Positions 1 to 13,871 of a DNA stretch of 64,000 nucleotides are shown here, piece by piece; position 1 is the stretch's first letter, and the number at the start of each line of letters is the position of its first letter. The DNA lies in assembly GCF_028476545.1 (NCBI RefSeq), contig NW_026731776.1, positions 1,184,501-1,248,500 of the forward strand, in the 5' to 3' direction. The notes below the pieces were generated by a model, which was given only the letters and a program-made list of their open reading frames with translations, was not told where the DNA came from and did no database searches. The translations under genes and the position numbers were made by a program. The stretch is from Physella acuta. Taxonomy: Eukaryota; Mollusca; Gastropoda; Physidae.

Positions 1-853
1 TCGTCCTGTGGTGTTGGTGTGTGGATGTCTTCGTGGTGTGGTGTTGGTGTGTGGATGCCTTCGTCCTGTGGTGTTGGTGTGTGGATGTCTTCGTGGTGTG
101 GTGTTGGTGTGTGGATGTCTTCGTGGTGTGGTGTTGGTGTGTGGATGTCTTCGTCCTGTGGTGTTGGTGTGTGGATGTCTTCGTCCTGTCCTGTGGTGTT
201 GGTGTGTGGATGTCTTCGTGGTGTGGTGTTGGTGTGTGGATGTCTTTGTCATGTGGTGTTGGTGTGTGGATGTCTTCGTGGTGTGGTGTTGGTGTGTGGA
301 TGTCTTCGTTCTGTGGTGTTGGTGTGTGGATGTCTTCGTCCTGTGGTGTTGGTGTGTGGATGTCTTCGTCCTGTGGTGTTGGTGTGTGGATGTCTTCGTG
401 GTGTGGTGTTGGTGTGTGGATGTCTTCGTCCTGTGGTGTTGGTGTGTGGATGTCTTCGTGGTGTGGTGTTGGTGTGTGGATGTCTTCGTCCTGTGGTGTT
501 GGTGTGTGGATGTCTTCGTGGTGTGGTGTTGGTGTGTGGATGTCTTCGTCCTGTGGTGTTGGTGTGTGGATGTCTTCGTGGTGTGGTGTTGGTGTGTGGA
601 TGTCTTCGTCCTGTGGTGTTGGTGTGTGGATGTCTTCGTCCTGTGGTGTTGGTGTGTGGATGTCTTCGTGGTGTGGTGTTGGTGTGTGGATGTCTTCGTC
701 CTGTGGTGTTGGTGTGTGGATATCTTCATCCTGTGGTGTTGGTGTGTGGATGTCTTCGTGGTGTGGTGTTGGTGTGTGGATGTCTTCGTGGTGTGGTGTT
801 GGTGTGTGGATGTCTTCGTGGTGTGGTGTTGGTGTGTGGATGTCTTCGTCATG
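1..853. repeat. 30 bp minisatellite, cut by window start
   Basis: About 28 copies of a GT-rich 30 bp unit containing GTGGTGTTGGTGTGTGGATG. Units differ mainly by TCGTCC versus TCGTGG. These two forms alternate strictly between about 361 and 600, giving a 60 bp higher-order unit. All three plus frames stay open, which is an artefact of the unit. One 35 bp unit (TCGTCCTGTCC) occurs at about 181. Confidence 0.95.
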
Positions 854-1542
854 TTTGTCGTCGATGTAGTCGTGTCTATGGTATGCAATTAAAAGATGAA
901 ATGAACAACGTCCGCCCTGTTCAGTTTTATATGGAATCGTCGTCTTGCGTACATTGTCCTTCCACCCCGTCCATATCTCATATTCATAACAGACAGCTTA
1001 TCAAATTAATAAAGCATATTAATGCTTGCATTGTTTGCATATAGCATTAATTCTAAGCATAATTCGAATTATATAATTTATCTAACAAAAAATAACATTT
1101 AATTTGGTAATTTAAAAGTATCCAATAAATCAAGAATTTGATCCACATATTAGATATTAACATATTTAAATGTCGACATCTTGTCCTATGCTTGCTCGTC
1201 AGAATATCTGAAAACCCCCAGATAGGCTCGCCCCCCCCCCCCCCCTGTGTGACGGACGCCCGCTTAGACAGATCATCACGTGAGGACACCTATCGATGAC
1301 GTCACGAGACGGCCCGACCCCCACCAGGTCGACCCCGCCAATCTCTTAACTTGATTGCACGGGGCCCTGGTGTCTCAGGGGGCCCTGGCTGGGGGGGGGG
1401 GGGGGGGGGGCTGGTCGATCACTTGTTTTTCTTTGGTGCCAGAAGTGGACGTCAGGTCAGGAGTTTAAGATTTATACGGTCATCACGTGGTCTGTAGGTG
1501 TCTAGTGGTCACATGGTCTAAACTCTAAATGATGGGATAGGT
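854..1542. other. unique DNA with homopolymer C and G tracts
   Basis: AT-rich unique DNA containing a C tract (1231-1245) and a G tract (1391-1410). A TGACGTCA palindrome lies at 1297-1304. No coding potential is visible. Confidence 0.5.
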
Positions 1543-4417
1543 GGACTGACCAGCCAGCCAATGACGTGGTTTGAACTGACCAGCCAGCCAATCAGATGGT
1601 TTTAACTGACCAGCTAGCCAATCAGGTGGTTTTAACTGACCAGCTAGCCAAGGTTTTAACTGACCAGCCAGCCAATGTTTGAACTGACCAGCTAGCCAAT
1701 CACGTGGTTTTAACTGACCAGCTAGCCAATCAGATGGTTTGAACTGACCAGCTAGCCAATCAGGTGGTTTTAACTGACCAGCTAGCCAATGTTTGAACTG
1801 ACCAGCTAGCCAATCACGTGGTTTTAACTGACCAGCTAGCCAATCAGATGGTTTGAACTGACCAGCTAGCCAATCAGGTGGTTTTAACTGACCAGCCAGC
1901 CAATGTTTGAACTGACCAGCTAGCCAATCACGTGGTTTTAACTGACCAGCTAGCCAATCAGGTGGTTTTAACTGACCAGCCAGCCAATGTTTGAACTGAC
2001 CAGCTAGCCAATCACGTGGTTTTAACTGACCAGCTAGCCAATCAGATGGTTTTAACTGACCAGCCAGCCAATGTTTGAACTGACCAGCTAGCCAATCACG
2101 TGGTTTTAACTGACCAGCCAGCCAATCAGATGGTTTTAACTGACCAGCCAGCCAATCAGGTGGTTTTAACTGACCAGCTAGCCAATCAGGTGGTTTTAAC
2201 TGACCAGCCAGCCAATCAGGTGGTTTTAACTGACCAGCTAGCCAATCAGGTGGTTTTAACTGACCAGCTAGCCAAGGTTTTAACTGACCAGCTAGCCAAT
2301 CAGATGGTTTGAACTGACCAGCCAGCCAATCAGGTGGTTTTAACTGACCAGCCAGCCAATCAGGTGGTTTTAACTGACCAGCTAGCCAATCAGGTGGTTT
2401 TAACTGACCAGCTAGCCAATCAGGTGGTTTTAACTGACCAGCCAGCCAATCAGGTGGTTTTAACTGACCAGCTAGCCAATCAGGTGGTTTTAACTGACCA
2501 GCTAGCCAAGGTTTTAACTGACCAGCTAGCCAATCAGATGGTTTGAACTGACCAGCCAGCCAATCAGGTGGTTTTAACTGACCAGCCAGCCAATCAGGTG
2601 GTTTTAACTGACCAGCTAGCCAATCAGGTGGTTTTAACTGACCAGCTAGCCAAGGTTTTAACTGACCAGCCAGCCAATCAGGTGGTTTTAACTGACCAGC
2701 CAGCCAATCAGATGGTTTTAACTGACCAGCTAGCCAATCAGGTGGTTTTAACTGACCAGCTAGCCAATCAGGTGGTTTTAACTGACCAGCTAGCCAAGGT
2801 TTTAACTGACCAGCCAGCCAATCAGGTGGTTTTAACTGACCAGCTAGCCAATCAGGTGGTTTTAACTGACCAGCTAGCCAATCAGGTGGTTTTAACTGAC
2901 CAGCCAGCCAATCAGGTGGTTTTAACTGACCAGCCAGCCAATCAGGTGGTTTTAACTGACCAGCTAGCCAATCAGGTGGTTTTAACTGACCAGCTAGCCA
3001 ATCAGGTGGTTTTAACTGACCAGCTAGCCAAGGTTTTAACTGACCAGCCAGCCAATGACGTGGTTTGAACTGACCAGCCAGCCAATCAGGTGGTTTTAAC
3101 TGACCAGCCAGCCAATCAGGTGGTTTTAACTGACCAGCTAGCCAATCAGGTGGTTTTAACTGACCAGCCAGCCAATGACGTGGTTTGAACTGACCAGCCA
3201 GCCAATCAGGTGGTTTTAACTGACCAGCTAGCCAATCAGGTGGTTTTAACTGACCAGCTAGCCAATCAGGTGGTTTTAACTGACCAGCTAGCCAAGGTTT
3301 TAACTGACCAGCCAGCCAATCAGGTGGTTTTAACTGACCAGCTAGCCAATCAGGTGGTTTTAACTGACCAGCTAGCCAATCAGGTGGTTTTAACTGACCA
3401 GCCAGCCAATCAGGTGGTTTTAACTGACCAGCCAGCCAATCAGGTGGTTTTAACTGACCAGCTAGCCAATCAGGTGGTTTTAACTGACCAGCTAGCCAAT
3501 CAGGTGGTTTTAACTGACCAGCTAGCCAATCAGGTGGTTTTAACTGACCAGCCAGCCAATCAGGTGGTTTTAACTGACCAGCTAGCCAATCAGATGGTTT
3601 TAACTGACCAGCCAGCCAATCAGGTGGTTTTAACTGACCAGCTAGCCAATCAGATGGTTTTAACTGACCAGCTAGCCAATCAGGTGGTTTTAACTGACCA
3701 GCTAGCCAAGGTTTTAACTGACCAGCCAGCCAATCAGGTGGTTTTAACTGACCAGCTAGCCAATCAGATGGTTTTAACTGACCAGCCAGCCAATCAGGTG
3801 GTTTTAACTGACCAGCCAGCCAATCAGGTGGTTTTAACTGACCAGCTAGCCAAGGTTTTAACTGACCAGCCAGCCAATCAGGTGGTTTTAACTGACCAGC
3901 TAGCCAATCAGATGGTTTTAACTGACCAGCCAGCCAATCAGGTGGTTTTAACTGACCAGCTAGCCAAGGTTTTAACTGACCAGCTAGCCAAGGTTTTAAC
4001 TGACCAGCCAGCCAATCAGGTGGTTTTAACTGACCAGCTAGCCAATCAGATGGTTTTAACTGACCAGCCAGCCAATCAGGTGGTTTTAACTGACCAGCTA
4101 GCCAATCAGATGGTTTTAACTGACCAGCTAGCCAATCAGATGGTTTTAACTGACCAGCTAGCCAATCAGGTGGTTTTAACTGACCAGCTAGCCAATCAGA
4201 TGGTTTTAACTGACCAGCTAGCCAATCAGATGGTTTTAACTGACCAGCTAGCCAATCAGATGGTTTTAACTGACCAGCTAGCCAATCAGATGGTTTTAAC
4301 TGACCAGCTAGCCAATCAGATGGTTTTAACTGACCAGCTAGCCAATCAGATGGTTTTAACTGACCAGCTAGCCAATCAGATGGTTTTAACTGACCAGCTA
4401 GCCAATCGGATGGTTTT
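1543..4417. repeat. 30 bp minisatellite carrying CCAAT and E-box words
   Basis: Roughly 100 copies of a 30 bp unit: TTTTAACTGACCAGCTAGCC followed by AATCAGGTGG. A 24 bp form lacks AATCAG. Early units (1543-2100) include CACGTG and TTTGAACTG forms. Later units alternate CAGGTG and CAGATG. The unit contains AGCCAATCAG, a textbook NF-Y site. Open frames repeating VVLTDQLANQ arise because 30 and 24 are multiples of three. Confidence 0.97.
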
Positions 4418-4959
4418 TGTCACCAGGTGCATGAGAACCCATGTGATAGGTGCATGAAGCTACAAGATGGCCGCTAGGCTACAGCTAGAACATTGCAGGC
4501 TGTGTTGTGTGATACAACAGCTTGTCTTTAGAGCACATTTTTAAACATTAGGAAAACAGACCCCCACACCCACACACGCACACAATATAACAATATGTAC
4601 ACGTTACACATGAAAACAGACCCCATACAAAGTGTAAATCGATTCCCCTAGTAAGCCCTACTATGTTAAGCAATAAGCCATCTTTTTAAAAAAGATAAAA
4701 CCCTCTTATTTTTGAAATCCTGTTTTCCCGTTTGCAAAGGATTGAAGTCGCCATTGTTGCAAGTATCCATTGTTAGCTGTGTACCCTAGCAACCGTGATG
4801 AGTGGGTTCCCTTCATAAGCTGAACATGGTTTGACAAGACATTCAGCCACGTTTTATTTTTAGACTTTAATTACAGCTAGATATTGGGTTTAGCTAGTTC
4901 ATTGAATAATGGAAGTTTTAAAAATATATTTCATATGCACAGGCGCACATGTATAGCAA

Positions 4960-4960
<1 letters not shown>
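4418..4960. other. unique AT-rich DNA
   Basis: Unique sequence containing a CA-rich run near 4565-4590. No gene or repeat family recognised. Confidence 0.5.

Positions 4961-4961
<1 letters not shown>

Positions 4962-5029
<68 letters not shown>
4962..5029. repeat. (AT)n microsatellite
   Basis: An uninterrupted AT dinucleotide run of about 68 bases. Confidence 0.98.
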
Positions 5030-5031
<2 letters not shown>

Positions 5032-6009
5032 TATATAAACCGACGTTATTGTTAGGATGTAAGCATTTATTTTACCAAGCCACCCCTGCTCTATATGTTT
5101 GCCTATCCCACCCTATCAGTACATTAGTTGTAGTCCTAGGAATCGACCGTGAACGATCAAGACATAAAATGAAACATCAACATTTTATTTCATTGAAACA
5201 TTTTATCATAAGAATTATAGTAAGAATGTGGAGATGATATACACTTCAACTTTTGGATGTGTGAAGGACACATTTTGTGAGAGTGCTATGTTTTAAACCC
5301 CCACTTTTAGATGTGTGTAGGACACATTTTGTGAGAGCGACGACTCCTGAATGTGCACTAGAGTAAAGGGAACCTATAATGGGGTCAGAACTTCTATTTT
5401 TAGAATTTCCGCTTTAGAGCCAAGTGTTACATGATTGTTACTGTGTCCAAATTTACAACATGTTGAACTTAGGTTGAGTACACTGGAGTGACGTAACAAT
5501 GTGCGGCTTAACAGTGTGATCCGATAATCAAATTTTTATCAAGTTTCCGGTGAAGCCTTCTAACTAGAAATTTGATATTTTATTTTGGGGATCAATGACG
5601 TGACATGATCGTAAAACACATTAAAAACACCCCGACCCCACCACACCCCCCTCGCTAATTAAAACAGTGGGGTTATGTGACATTGTGTTTAGTTTTATCG
5701 GACTTCGCTGATGACGTAAGATGGTGAGGGGCTGGGGGTGGGGGAAGCGTGTTTGTGTGTTAAAAAAAGCTGTCGAATGCTTTTAAGAAAAGATTAACAT
5801 AAACTTGGATTAGATGTGAAATTTTATTACTTTAGAAACCTACACCTGACACCACGGCCATCGCCTGACACCACTTTACACTATAGACACCATTTTGTCC
5901 TAGTGGGGCGGCAGGACTATGTCCAACTAGGACAACTGACATTACCCAGCATTCCTGTTTTATCAAATCAAAGGTTTTTAAACTATGAATGTTTTAATTA
6001 AAATTGATA
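5030..6009. other. unique DNA with a short duplication
   Basis: Unique AT-rich sequence. A 36-base segment around GGATGTGTGAAGGACACATT (about 5250-5283) recurs with few changes at about 5306-5338. No coding potential is evident. Confidence 0.5.
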
Positions 6010-6345
6010 AAAGAGTAAAAATACCACTTCCGGTTACCGGAAATCGCTCAAAAGTTGGTAGAAACCAACGTATACATGTAATACTTGATATGAAATTTTG
6101 TCCTCCTAACTAAAGCGGTACCCAAGTTATCGCAATAAAACACACACATACACACCGATATACACATATACACACAGCTACACACATACTTACATACACA
6201 GTCGCACATACACACAAGATTGCAAAACTGGGTTTTTCTGACTCGGGAAGGTGTAAAACTTCGATTTTTTGCACGATGAAAATATTTCCGTGTGACCAAG
6301 CGGGTTTCAACTGCCATCACACAATGGCGAGAGTTGAAAACAAAT
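6010..6345 (-). repeat. dispersed repeat family A, copy 1
   Basis: Read on the minus strand, this segment shares its order of blocks with 17985-18245 on the plus strand. The blocks are CGTGCAAAAAATCGAA, TTTTGCAA, a GT-rich TGTATGTGTG stretch, GATAACTTG.GTACCG, and a terminal GATTTCCGGTAACCGGAAGT. It has no ORF or terminal repeat that names a class. GT-rich cores of this kind are common in invertebrate non-autonomous repeats. Confidence 0.7.
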
Positions 6346-6594
6346 GGTTTTTTTTTAAAGTGGTAATGATGGAAATATCTCATTAAATACAGGAATTTCT
6401 ATTTACGCCGCTGTTGAAATTTTATTTGTGAAACCAGTGCTTTATAACGAATTGTGAAATTCTAAATTTTTTGTGTGTTATACATTAGAGGCTAAAAGCA
6501 GAACTCAACAAAATGAAAGCAAATAATTAAGTGCTACCGGATTAAAATAATTAGACGCCATATCACAAATTTTAATTAGTGGATTGGTTTTTTA
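6346..6594. other. unique AT-rich DNA
   Basis: Nothing recognisable. Confidence 0.4.
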
Positions 6595-6815
6595 AATGAG
6601 TGGAAAGTAAATGGCCATCGAGAGATCGTACAGTAATGTCAGTGGCCACCACATGTGGCAAGATATTGAACCTTTGGCCACTAGATGACTACAGGATAGC
6701 TAACAAAAATGGCCAACTGAAAGCCACAAGATGGCCGACTGACAGCCGAAGTATGGCCAATGGTCAGCCGCAAGATGGCCGACTGACAGCCGCAATTTGG
6801 CCAATGGACAGGCAC
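6595..6815. repeat. degenerate repeat of AAGATGGCCGACTGACAGCC
   Basis: Several diverged copies of a roughly 20-40 bp unit carry CAAGATGGCC and GGCCAATGG. Two near-identical copies are at about 6729-6750 and 6771-6792. AAGATGGC resembles the YY1 core. Confidence 0.6.
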
Positions 6816-6973
6816 CTCCCCTATATATAGCTAGACAAGGTTTAAAGTTTACCAGCAGACCAAGAGATGATCCGTGGTTAGCTCATTACCGTGTCATGAA
6901 TTCATTGTTTCACTAATTAATGACTGAAGCCAGTAAAAATTACCTGAGACGCCCGTAACAGGCATATCGTTAG
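6816..6973. other. unique spacer
   Basis: Unique sequence with TATATATAG near 6822-6830. Nothing further recognised. Confidence 0.4.
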
Positions 6974-9571
6974 CTGACCCGTATGACCCGCACTATCCAG
7001 CTGACCAGTGTGAACCACACACCAAACTGACCCATGTCTCCCCACACACTAACTGACCCATGCCTCCCCACACAATAACTGACCCATACCTCCCTACACA
7101 AACTGACCCATGTCTCCCCACACTTAAACAGACCCATACCTCTCCACACACTAAACTGACCCATGCCTCCCCACACACTAACTGACCCATGTCTCCCCAC
7201 ACACCAACTGACCCATGCCTCCCCACACATTAACTGACCCATGCCTCCCCACACATTAACTGACCCATGCCTCCCCACACACCAACTGACCCATGCCTCC
7301 CCACACACCAACTGACCCATGCCTCCCCACACATTAACTGACCCATGCCTCCCCACACACCAACTGACCCATGCCTCCCCACACATTAACTGACCCATGC
7401 CTCCCCACACACTAACTGACCCATACCTCCCCACACAAACTGACCCATGTCTCCCCACACACAAACTGACCCATGTCTCCCCACACTACACACTGACACA
7501 TGTCTCCCCACACTTAAACTGACCCATGCCTCCCCACACACAAACAGACCCATGCCTCCCCCCACACACCAAACTGACCCATACCTCCCCACACTTAAAC
7601 AGACCCATACCTCCCCACACAACAAACAGACCCATGCCTCCCCACACACTAACTGACCCATACCTCCCCACACACTAACTGACCCATACCTCCCCACACA
7701 CAAACTGACACATGTCTCCCCACACTACACACTGACCCATGCCTCCCCACACTAAATTACCCATACCTCCCCACACACCAACTGACCCATGCCTCCCCAC
7801 CGACTTAACTGACCCATACCTTCCCACACACATACTGACCCATACTTCCCCACACAAACTGACCCATACTTCCCCACACAAACAGACCCATGCCTCCCCA
7901 CACACCAACTGACCCATGCCTCCCCACACATTAACTGACCCATGCCTCCCCACACACTAACTGACCCATACCTCCCCACACATTAACTGACCCATGCCTC
8001 CCCACACATTAACTGACCCATGCCTCCCCACACACTAACTGACCCATACCTCCCCACACAAACTGACCCATGTCTCCCCACACACAAACTGACCCATGTC
8101 TCCCCACACTACACACTGACACATGTCTCCCCACACTTAAACTGACCCATGCCTCCCCACACACAAACAGACCCATGCCTCCCCCCACACACCAAACTGA
8201 CCCATACCTCCCCACACTTAAACAGACCCATACCTCCCCACACAACAAACAGACCCATGTCTCCCCACACAACAAACTGACCCATACCTCCCCACACAAC
8301 AAACTGACCCATACCTCCCCACACAACAAACAGACCCATGCCTCCCCACACACTAACTGACCCATAACTCCCCACACACTAACTGACCCATACCTCCCCA
8401 CACAACAAACAGACCCATGCCTCCCCACACACAAACTGACCCATGCCTCCCCACACACTAACTGACCCATACCTCCCCACACACTAACTGACCCATACCT
8501 CCCCACACACAAACTGACACATGTCTCCCCACACTACACACTGACCCATGCCTCCCCACACTAAATTACCCATACCTCCCCACACACCAACTGACCCATG
8601 CCTCCCCACCGACTTAACTGACCCATACCTTCCCACACACATACTGACCCATACTTCCCCACACAAACTGACCCATACTTCCCCACACAAACTGACCCAT
8701 GCCTCCCCACACACCAACTGACCCATGCCTCCCAACACACCAACTGACCCATGCCTCCCCACACACCAACTGACCCATGTCTCCCCACACACCAACTGAC
8801 CCATGCCTCCCCACACAATAACTGACCCATGCCTCCCCACACAACAAACTGACCCATACCTCCCCACACAACAAACAGACCCATGCCTCCCCACACACTA
8901 CACTGACCCATGTCTCCCCACACAACAAACTGACCCATGCCTCCCCACACAACAAACTGATCCATGCCTCCCCACACAACAAACTGACCCATGCCTCCCC
9001 ACACACCATCTGACCCATGCTTCCCCACACTACACTGACCCATGCCTCCCCACACACCAACTGACCCATGCCTCCCCACACAAACTGACCCATGCCTCCC
9101 CACACACCAACTGACCCATGCCTCCCAACACACCAACTGACCCATGCCTCCCCACACACCAACTGACCCATGTCTCCCCACACACCAACTGACCCATGCC
9201 TCCCCACACACTAACTGACCCATGCCTCCCCACACACTAAACTGACCCATGCCTCCCCACACAACAAACTGACCCATACCTCCCCACACAACAAACAGAC
9301 CCATGCCTCCCCACACACTACACTGACCCATGTCTCCCCACACAACAAACTGACCCATGCCTCCCCACACAACAAACTGATCCATGCCTCCCCACACAAC
9401 AAACTGACCCATGTCTCCCCACACACAAACTGACCCATGCCTCCCCACACACTACACTGACCCATGTATCCCCATACACAAACTGACCCATGCCTCCCCA
9501 CACACAAACTGACCCATGCCTCCCCACACACTACACTGACCCATGCCTCCCCACACACCAACTGACCCATG
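6974..9571. repeat. 26 bp minisatellite with long higher-order duplications
   Basis: About 100 copies of a C-rich unit of about 26 bp (24-28): CTGACCCATGCCTCCCCACA plus CACCAA, CACTAA or ACAAA. Marker variants show nested segmental duplication. CTACACACTGACACATG recurs at 7486 and 8109 (623 bp apart). ACTAAATTACCC recurs about 809 bp apart. AACTGATCCATG recurs at 420 bp spacing (about 8958 and 9378). Many open frames on both strands are artefacts. Confidence 0.95.
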
Positions 9572-10365
9572 CGACACTGTGTGACTACGGGTCGTGCTAG
9601 TGTAATTACGGAAATGACTGGCGATCAATTCTCCGTGCGCCGAGATGACTTACAGGCGAGATGACCTACAGACTAGGTGCCTAAAATAGCTCAAAGACTT
9701 TAATGATCGTTTAATCAACCCCCACCCCCACCCCCTCCCACACACTCGTTGTGTGGGATGTTGACTGTCTCAAATGATGGGTGGTCGGTGGCCGCCAGTT
9801 TTGCTTCGATTTTAAAACTGGGATTGTGGCTTTAGGGCTCATGGTTTATCTATTTTTTAATCGGTTTTAAATTGTGTTTTAAAAGTGGCATATTTTTTTT
9901 TAACTTCCCATGGTTTAAATTTTGTTTTAATCAGTTTTAAAATTATGTTTTAAAGGTGGCATATTTTGACTTCCCATTAAGGTGGAGCTGTGGAGTGGGG
10001 TAGGAAGAAAACCAGGACACACATCATCAGATACAACTACAGCAACGATTTTATAGTCTCGCCGTTTAAGATTCTGTCTCGGTTTTAGTCGACAGCCTCT
10101 GATTTCGTCGACATATCGCATGATTTAGCCCCTTATAGCCCTACCCCCCTAGCCCGGCCCTCAAGAGCTCCCCTAATTGCCCACCCCCGGCCCTGTACTC
10201 CCCCTGGAGTATTTACCGCTAGCACCCAGGGAGGGCTAATGTGATCAAAATGCTACACAATCTAATCGAACCCGTCCCAGGAATAACAAAACCAATTTGG
10301 GGGTTGCCAGATACGTTTACTCGCGGTCTTTGTGTGGCCCACCTCTGTAAAAATCGATGGTCTTC
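9572..10365. other. unique DNA with a 67 bp duplication
   Basis: Unique sequence except for a diverged direct duplication at about 9843-9909 and 9911-9977, sharing GTTTTAAA, GTGGCATATTTT and ACTTCCCAT. No gene is evident. Confidence 0.5.
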
Positions 10366-13328
10366 CAGTGGTCCACATTAATCTTTACACCAATGGTCTA
10401 CATTAATCTTTACACCAATGGTCTACATTAATCTTTATACCAATGGTCTACATTAATCTTTACACCAATGGTCTACATTAATCTTTATACCAATGGTCTA
10501 CATTAATCTTTACACCAATGGTCTACATTAATCTTTACACCAATGGTCTTCATTAATCTTTACACCAATGGTCTACATTAATCTTTACACCAATGGTCTA
10601 CATTAATCTTTACACCAATGGTCCACATTAATCTTTACACCAATGGTCCACATTAATCTTTACACCAATGGTCTACATTAATCTTTACACCAATGGTCTA
10701 CATTAATCTTTACACAATGGTCCACATTAACCTTTACACCAATGGTCAACATTAATCTTTATACCAAATGGTCCACAATCTTTACACCAATGGCTTCATT
10801 AATCTTTACACCAATGGTCCACATTAATCTTTACACAATGGTCCACATTAATCTTTACACAATGGTCCACATTAATCTTTACACCAATGGTCCACATTAA
10901 TCTTTACACCAATGGTCCACATTAATCTTTACACCTATGGTCCACATTAATCTTTTCACCAATGGTCCACATTAATCTTTACACAATGGTCCACATTAAT
11001 CTTTACACCAATGGTCTACATTAATCTTTACACAATGGTCCACATTAATCTTTACACCAATGGTCCACATAAATCTTTACACCAATAGTCCACATTAATC
11101 TTTACACCAATGGTCTACATTAATCGTTACACCAATGGTCTACATTAATCGTTACATCAATGGTCAACACATTAATCTTTACACAATGGTCCACATAAAT
11201 CTTTACACCAATGGTCTACATTAATCTTTACATAATGGTCCACATTAATCTTTACACCAATGGTCTACATTAATCTTTACACCAATGGTCTACATTAATC
11301 TTTACACAATGGTCCACATTAATCTTTACACCAATGGTCTACATTAATCTTTACACAATGGTCAACACATTAATCTTTACACAATGGTCCACATTAATTA
11401 TTTATACCAATGGTCCACATTAATCTTTACACAATGGTCAACACGTTAATCTTTACACAATGGTCCACATTAATTATTTATACCAATGGCCCACATTAAT
11501 CTTTACACCAATGGTCTACATTAATCTTTACACCAATGGTCTACATTAATCTTTATACCAATGGTCTACATTAATCTTTACACCAATGGTCTACATTAAT
11601 CTTTACACCAATGGTCTTCATTAATCTTTACACCAATGGTCTACATTAATCTTTACACCAATGGTCTACATTAATCTTTACACCAATGGTCTACATTAAT
11701 CTTTATACCAATGGTCTACATTAATCTTTACACCAATGGTCTACATTAATCTTTACACCAATGGTCTTCATTAATCTTTACACCAATGGTCTACATTAAT
11801 CTTTACACCAATGGTCTACATTAATCTTTACACCAATGGTCCACATTAATCTTTACACAATGGTCCACATTAATCTTTACACCAATGGTCTACATTAATC
11901 TTTACACCAATGGTCTATATTAATCTTTACACAATGGTCCACATTAACCTTTACACCAATGGTCTACATTAATCTTTATACCAAATGGTCCACAATCTTT
12001 ACACCAATGGTCTACATTAATCTTTACACCAATGGTCCACATTAATCTTTACACAATGGTCCACATTAAACTTTACACAATGGTCCACATTAATCTTTAC
12101 ACCAATGGTCCACATTAATCTTTACACCAATGGTCCACATTAATCTTTACACCAATGGTCCACATTAATCTTTTCACCAATGGTCCACATTAATCTTTTC
12201 ACCAATGGTCCACATTAATCTTTACACAATGGTCCACATTAATCTTTACACCAATGGTCTACATTAATCTTTACACAATGGTCCACATTAATCTTTACAC
12301 CAATGGTCCACATAAATCTTTACACCAATAGTCCACATTCATCTTTACACCAATGGTCTACATTAATCGTTACACCAATGGTCTACATTAATCGTTACAC
12401 CAATGGTCAACACATTAATCTTTACACCAATGGTCCACATTAATCTTTACACCAATGGTCTACATTAATTTTTACACAATGGTCTACATTAATCTTTACA
12501 CCAATGGTCTACATTAATCTTAACACCAATGGTCCACATAAATCTTTACACCAATGGTCTACATTAATCTTTACACCAATGGTCCACATTAATCTTTACA
12601 CCAATGGTCCACATTAATCTTTACACCAATGGTCCACATTAATCTTTACACCAATGGTCCACATTAATCTTTACACCAATGGTCCACATTAATCTTTACA
12701 CCAATGGTCCACATTAATCTTTTCACCAATGGTCCACATTAATCTTTTCACCAATGGTCCACATTAATCTTTACACAATGGTCCACATTAATCTTTACAC
12801 CGATGGTCTACATTAATCTTTACACAATGGTCCACATTAATCTTTACACCAATGGTCCACATAAATCTTTACACCAATAGTCCACATTCATCTTTACACC
12901 AATGGTCTACATTAATCGTTACACCAATGGTCTACATTAATCGTTACACCAATGGTCAACACATTAATCTTTACACCAATGGTCCACATTAATCTTTACA
13001 CCAATGGTCTACATTAATCTTTACACAATGGTCTACATTAATCTTTACACCAATGGTCTACATTAATCTTTACACCAATGGTCCACATAAATCTTTACAC
13101 CAATGGTCTACATTACTCTTTACACCAATGGTCCACATTAATCTTTACACCAATGGTCCACATTAATTATTTATACCAATGGTCCACATTAATCTTTACA
13201 CCAATGGTCCACATTAATCTTTACACCAATGGTCCACATTAATCTTTACACCAATGGTCCATATTAATCTTTACACCAATGGTCCACATTAATCTTTACA
13301 CCAATGGTCCACATTAATCTTTACACCA
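10366..13328. repeat. 25 bp minisatellite with CCAAT
   Basis: About 118 copies of CCAATGGTCTACATTAATCT plus TTACA. Variants include GGTCC, GGTCTTC, TTTATACC, TTTTCACC and a 24 bp ACACAATGG form. Rare markers recur: AATAGTCCACATTCATC at about 12327 and 12877, and paired TTTTCACC units at about 12170 and 12718. These define a higher-order duplication of about 550 bp. Frequent stops mean no ORF is visible. Confidence 0.97.
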
Positions 13329-13871
13329 TGACGTCCAGTTGTCAACACATTTATCTTTATACCAAGATGATTTTACCCCACGCAGCTCTGTATACCTACC
13401 TACCCTTACCCCCCTCCCCCCCCTTAACCACATGCTTTTAATTCCTGATCAGCGTGAATTATGTCCATCAGTAGCTTCGGTGGGGGTAGGAGAGCGTGGG
13501 GTAGGGTGGGGGGGGGGTGTCGCGGATTAACGTCGACACTGGCCAGAGGGCATAAGGAGGTGCATTATGTCCATTAGGGCATTCGATGACGCTGCCAAAG
13601 CATCGGTCAGCAAATGTCATGTCAGCAAGGGTCAGCACATGTCATGTCCAGCAAGGGTTAGCACGTGTCATGTCCAGCACTGTATGTGACGTACTGTCAC
13701 ATCATGTCACAATTTGTTCAAATAAAAATGTTTAGAATAACAAGCTTTTATTCATGGACTGAGAAGAAGAAAATAAAATGATTTTCTTTAAAGATCTTAC
13801 AATGAACCACAATTCCAACAACTAAGCAAAGAAACATGTGTCATCCACTAAAGTTTATTGTGGGTATTTAA
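13329..13871. other. unique DNA with a short 25-26 bp repeat
   Basis: Three copies of a 25-26 bp unit around GTCATGTCCAGCAAGGGT lie at 13605-13680, next to a G-rich run near 13480-13520. The rest is unique. It precedes the Helitron start. Confidence 0.55.

Noticed and set aside
3210-4457. Repetitive protein of 415 residues (VVLTDQLANQ)
   Set aside because: The 30 bp unit is a multiple of three. The 24 bp variants keep frame by chance, and TTTGAAC variants introduce stops at unit positions without any sign of selection.
6819-6840. TATATATAG as a core promoter
   Set aside because: No gene or conserved initiator follows; TATATA words are expected in this AT-rich DNA.
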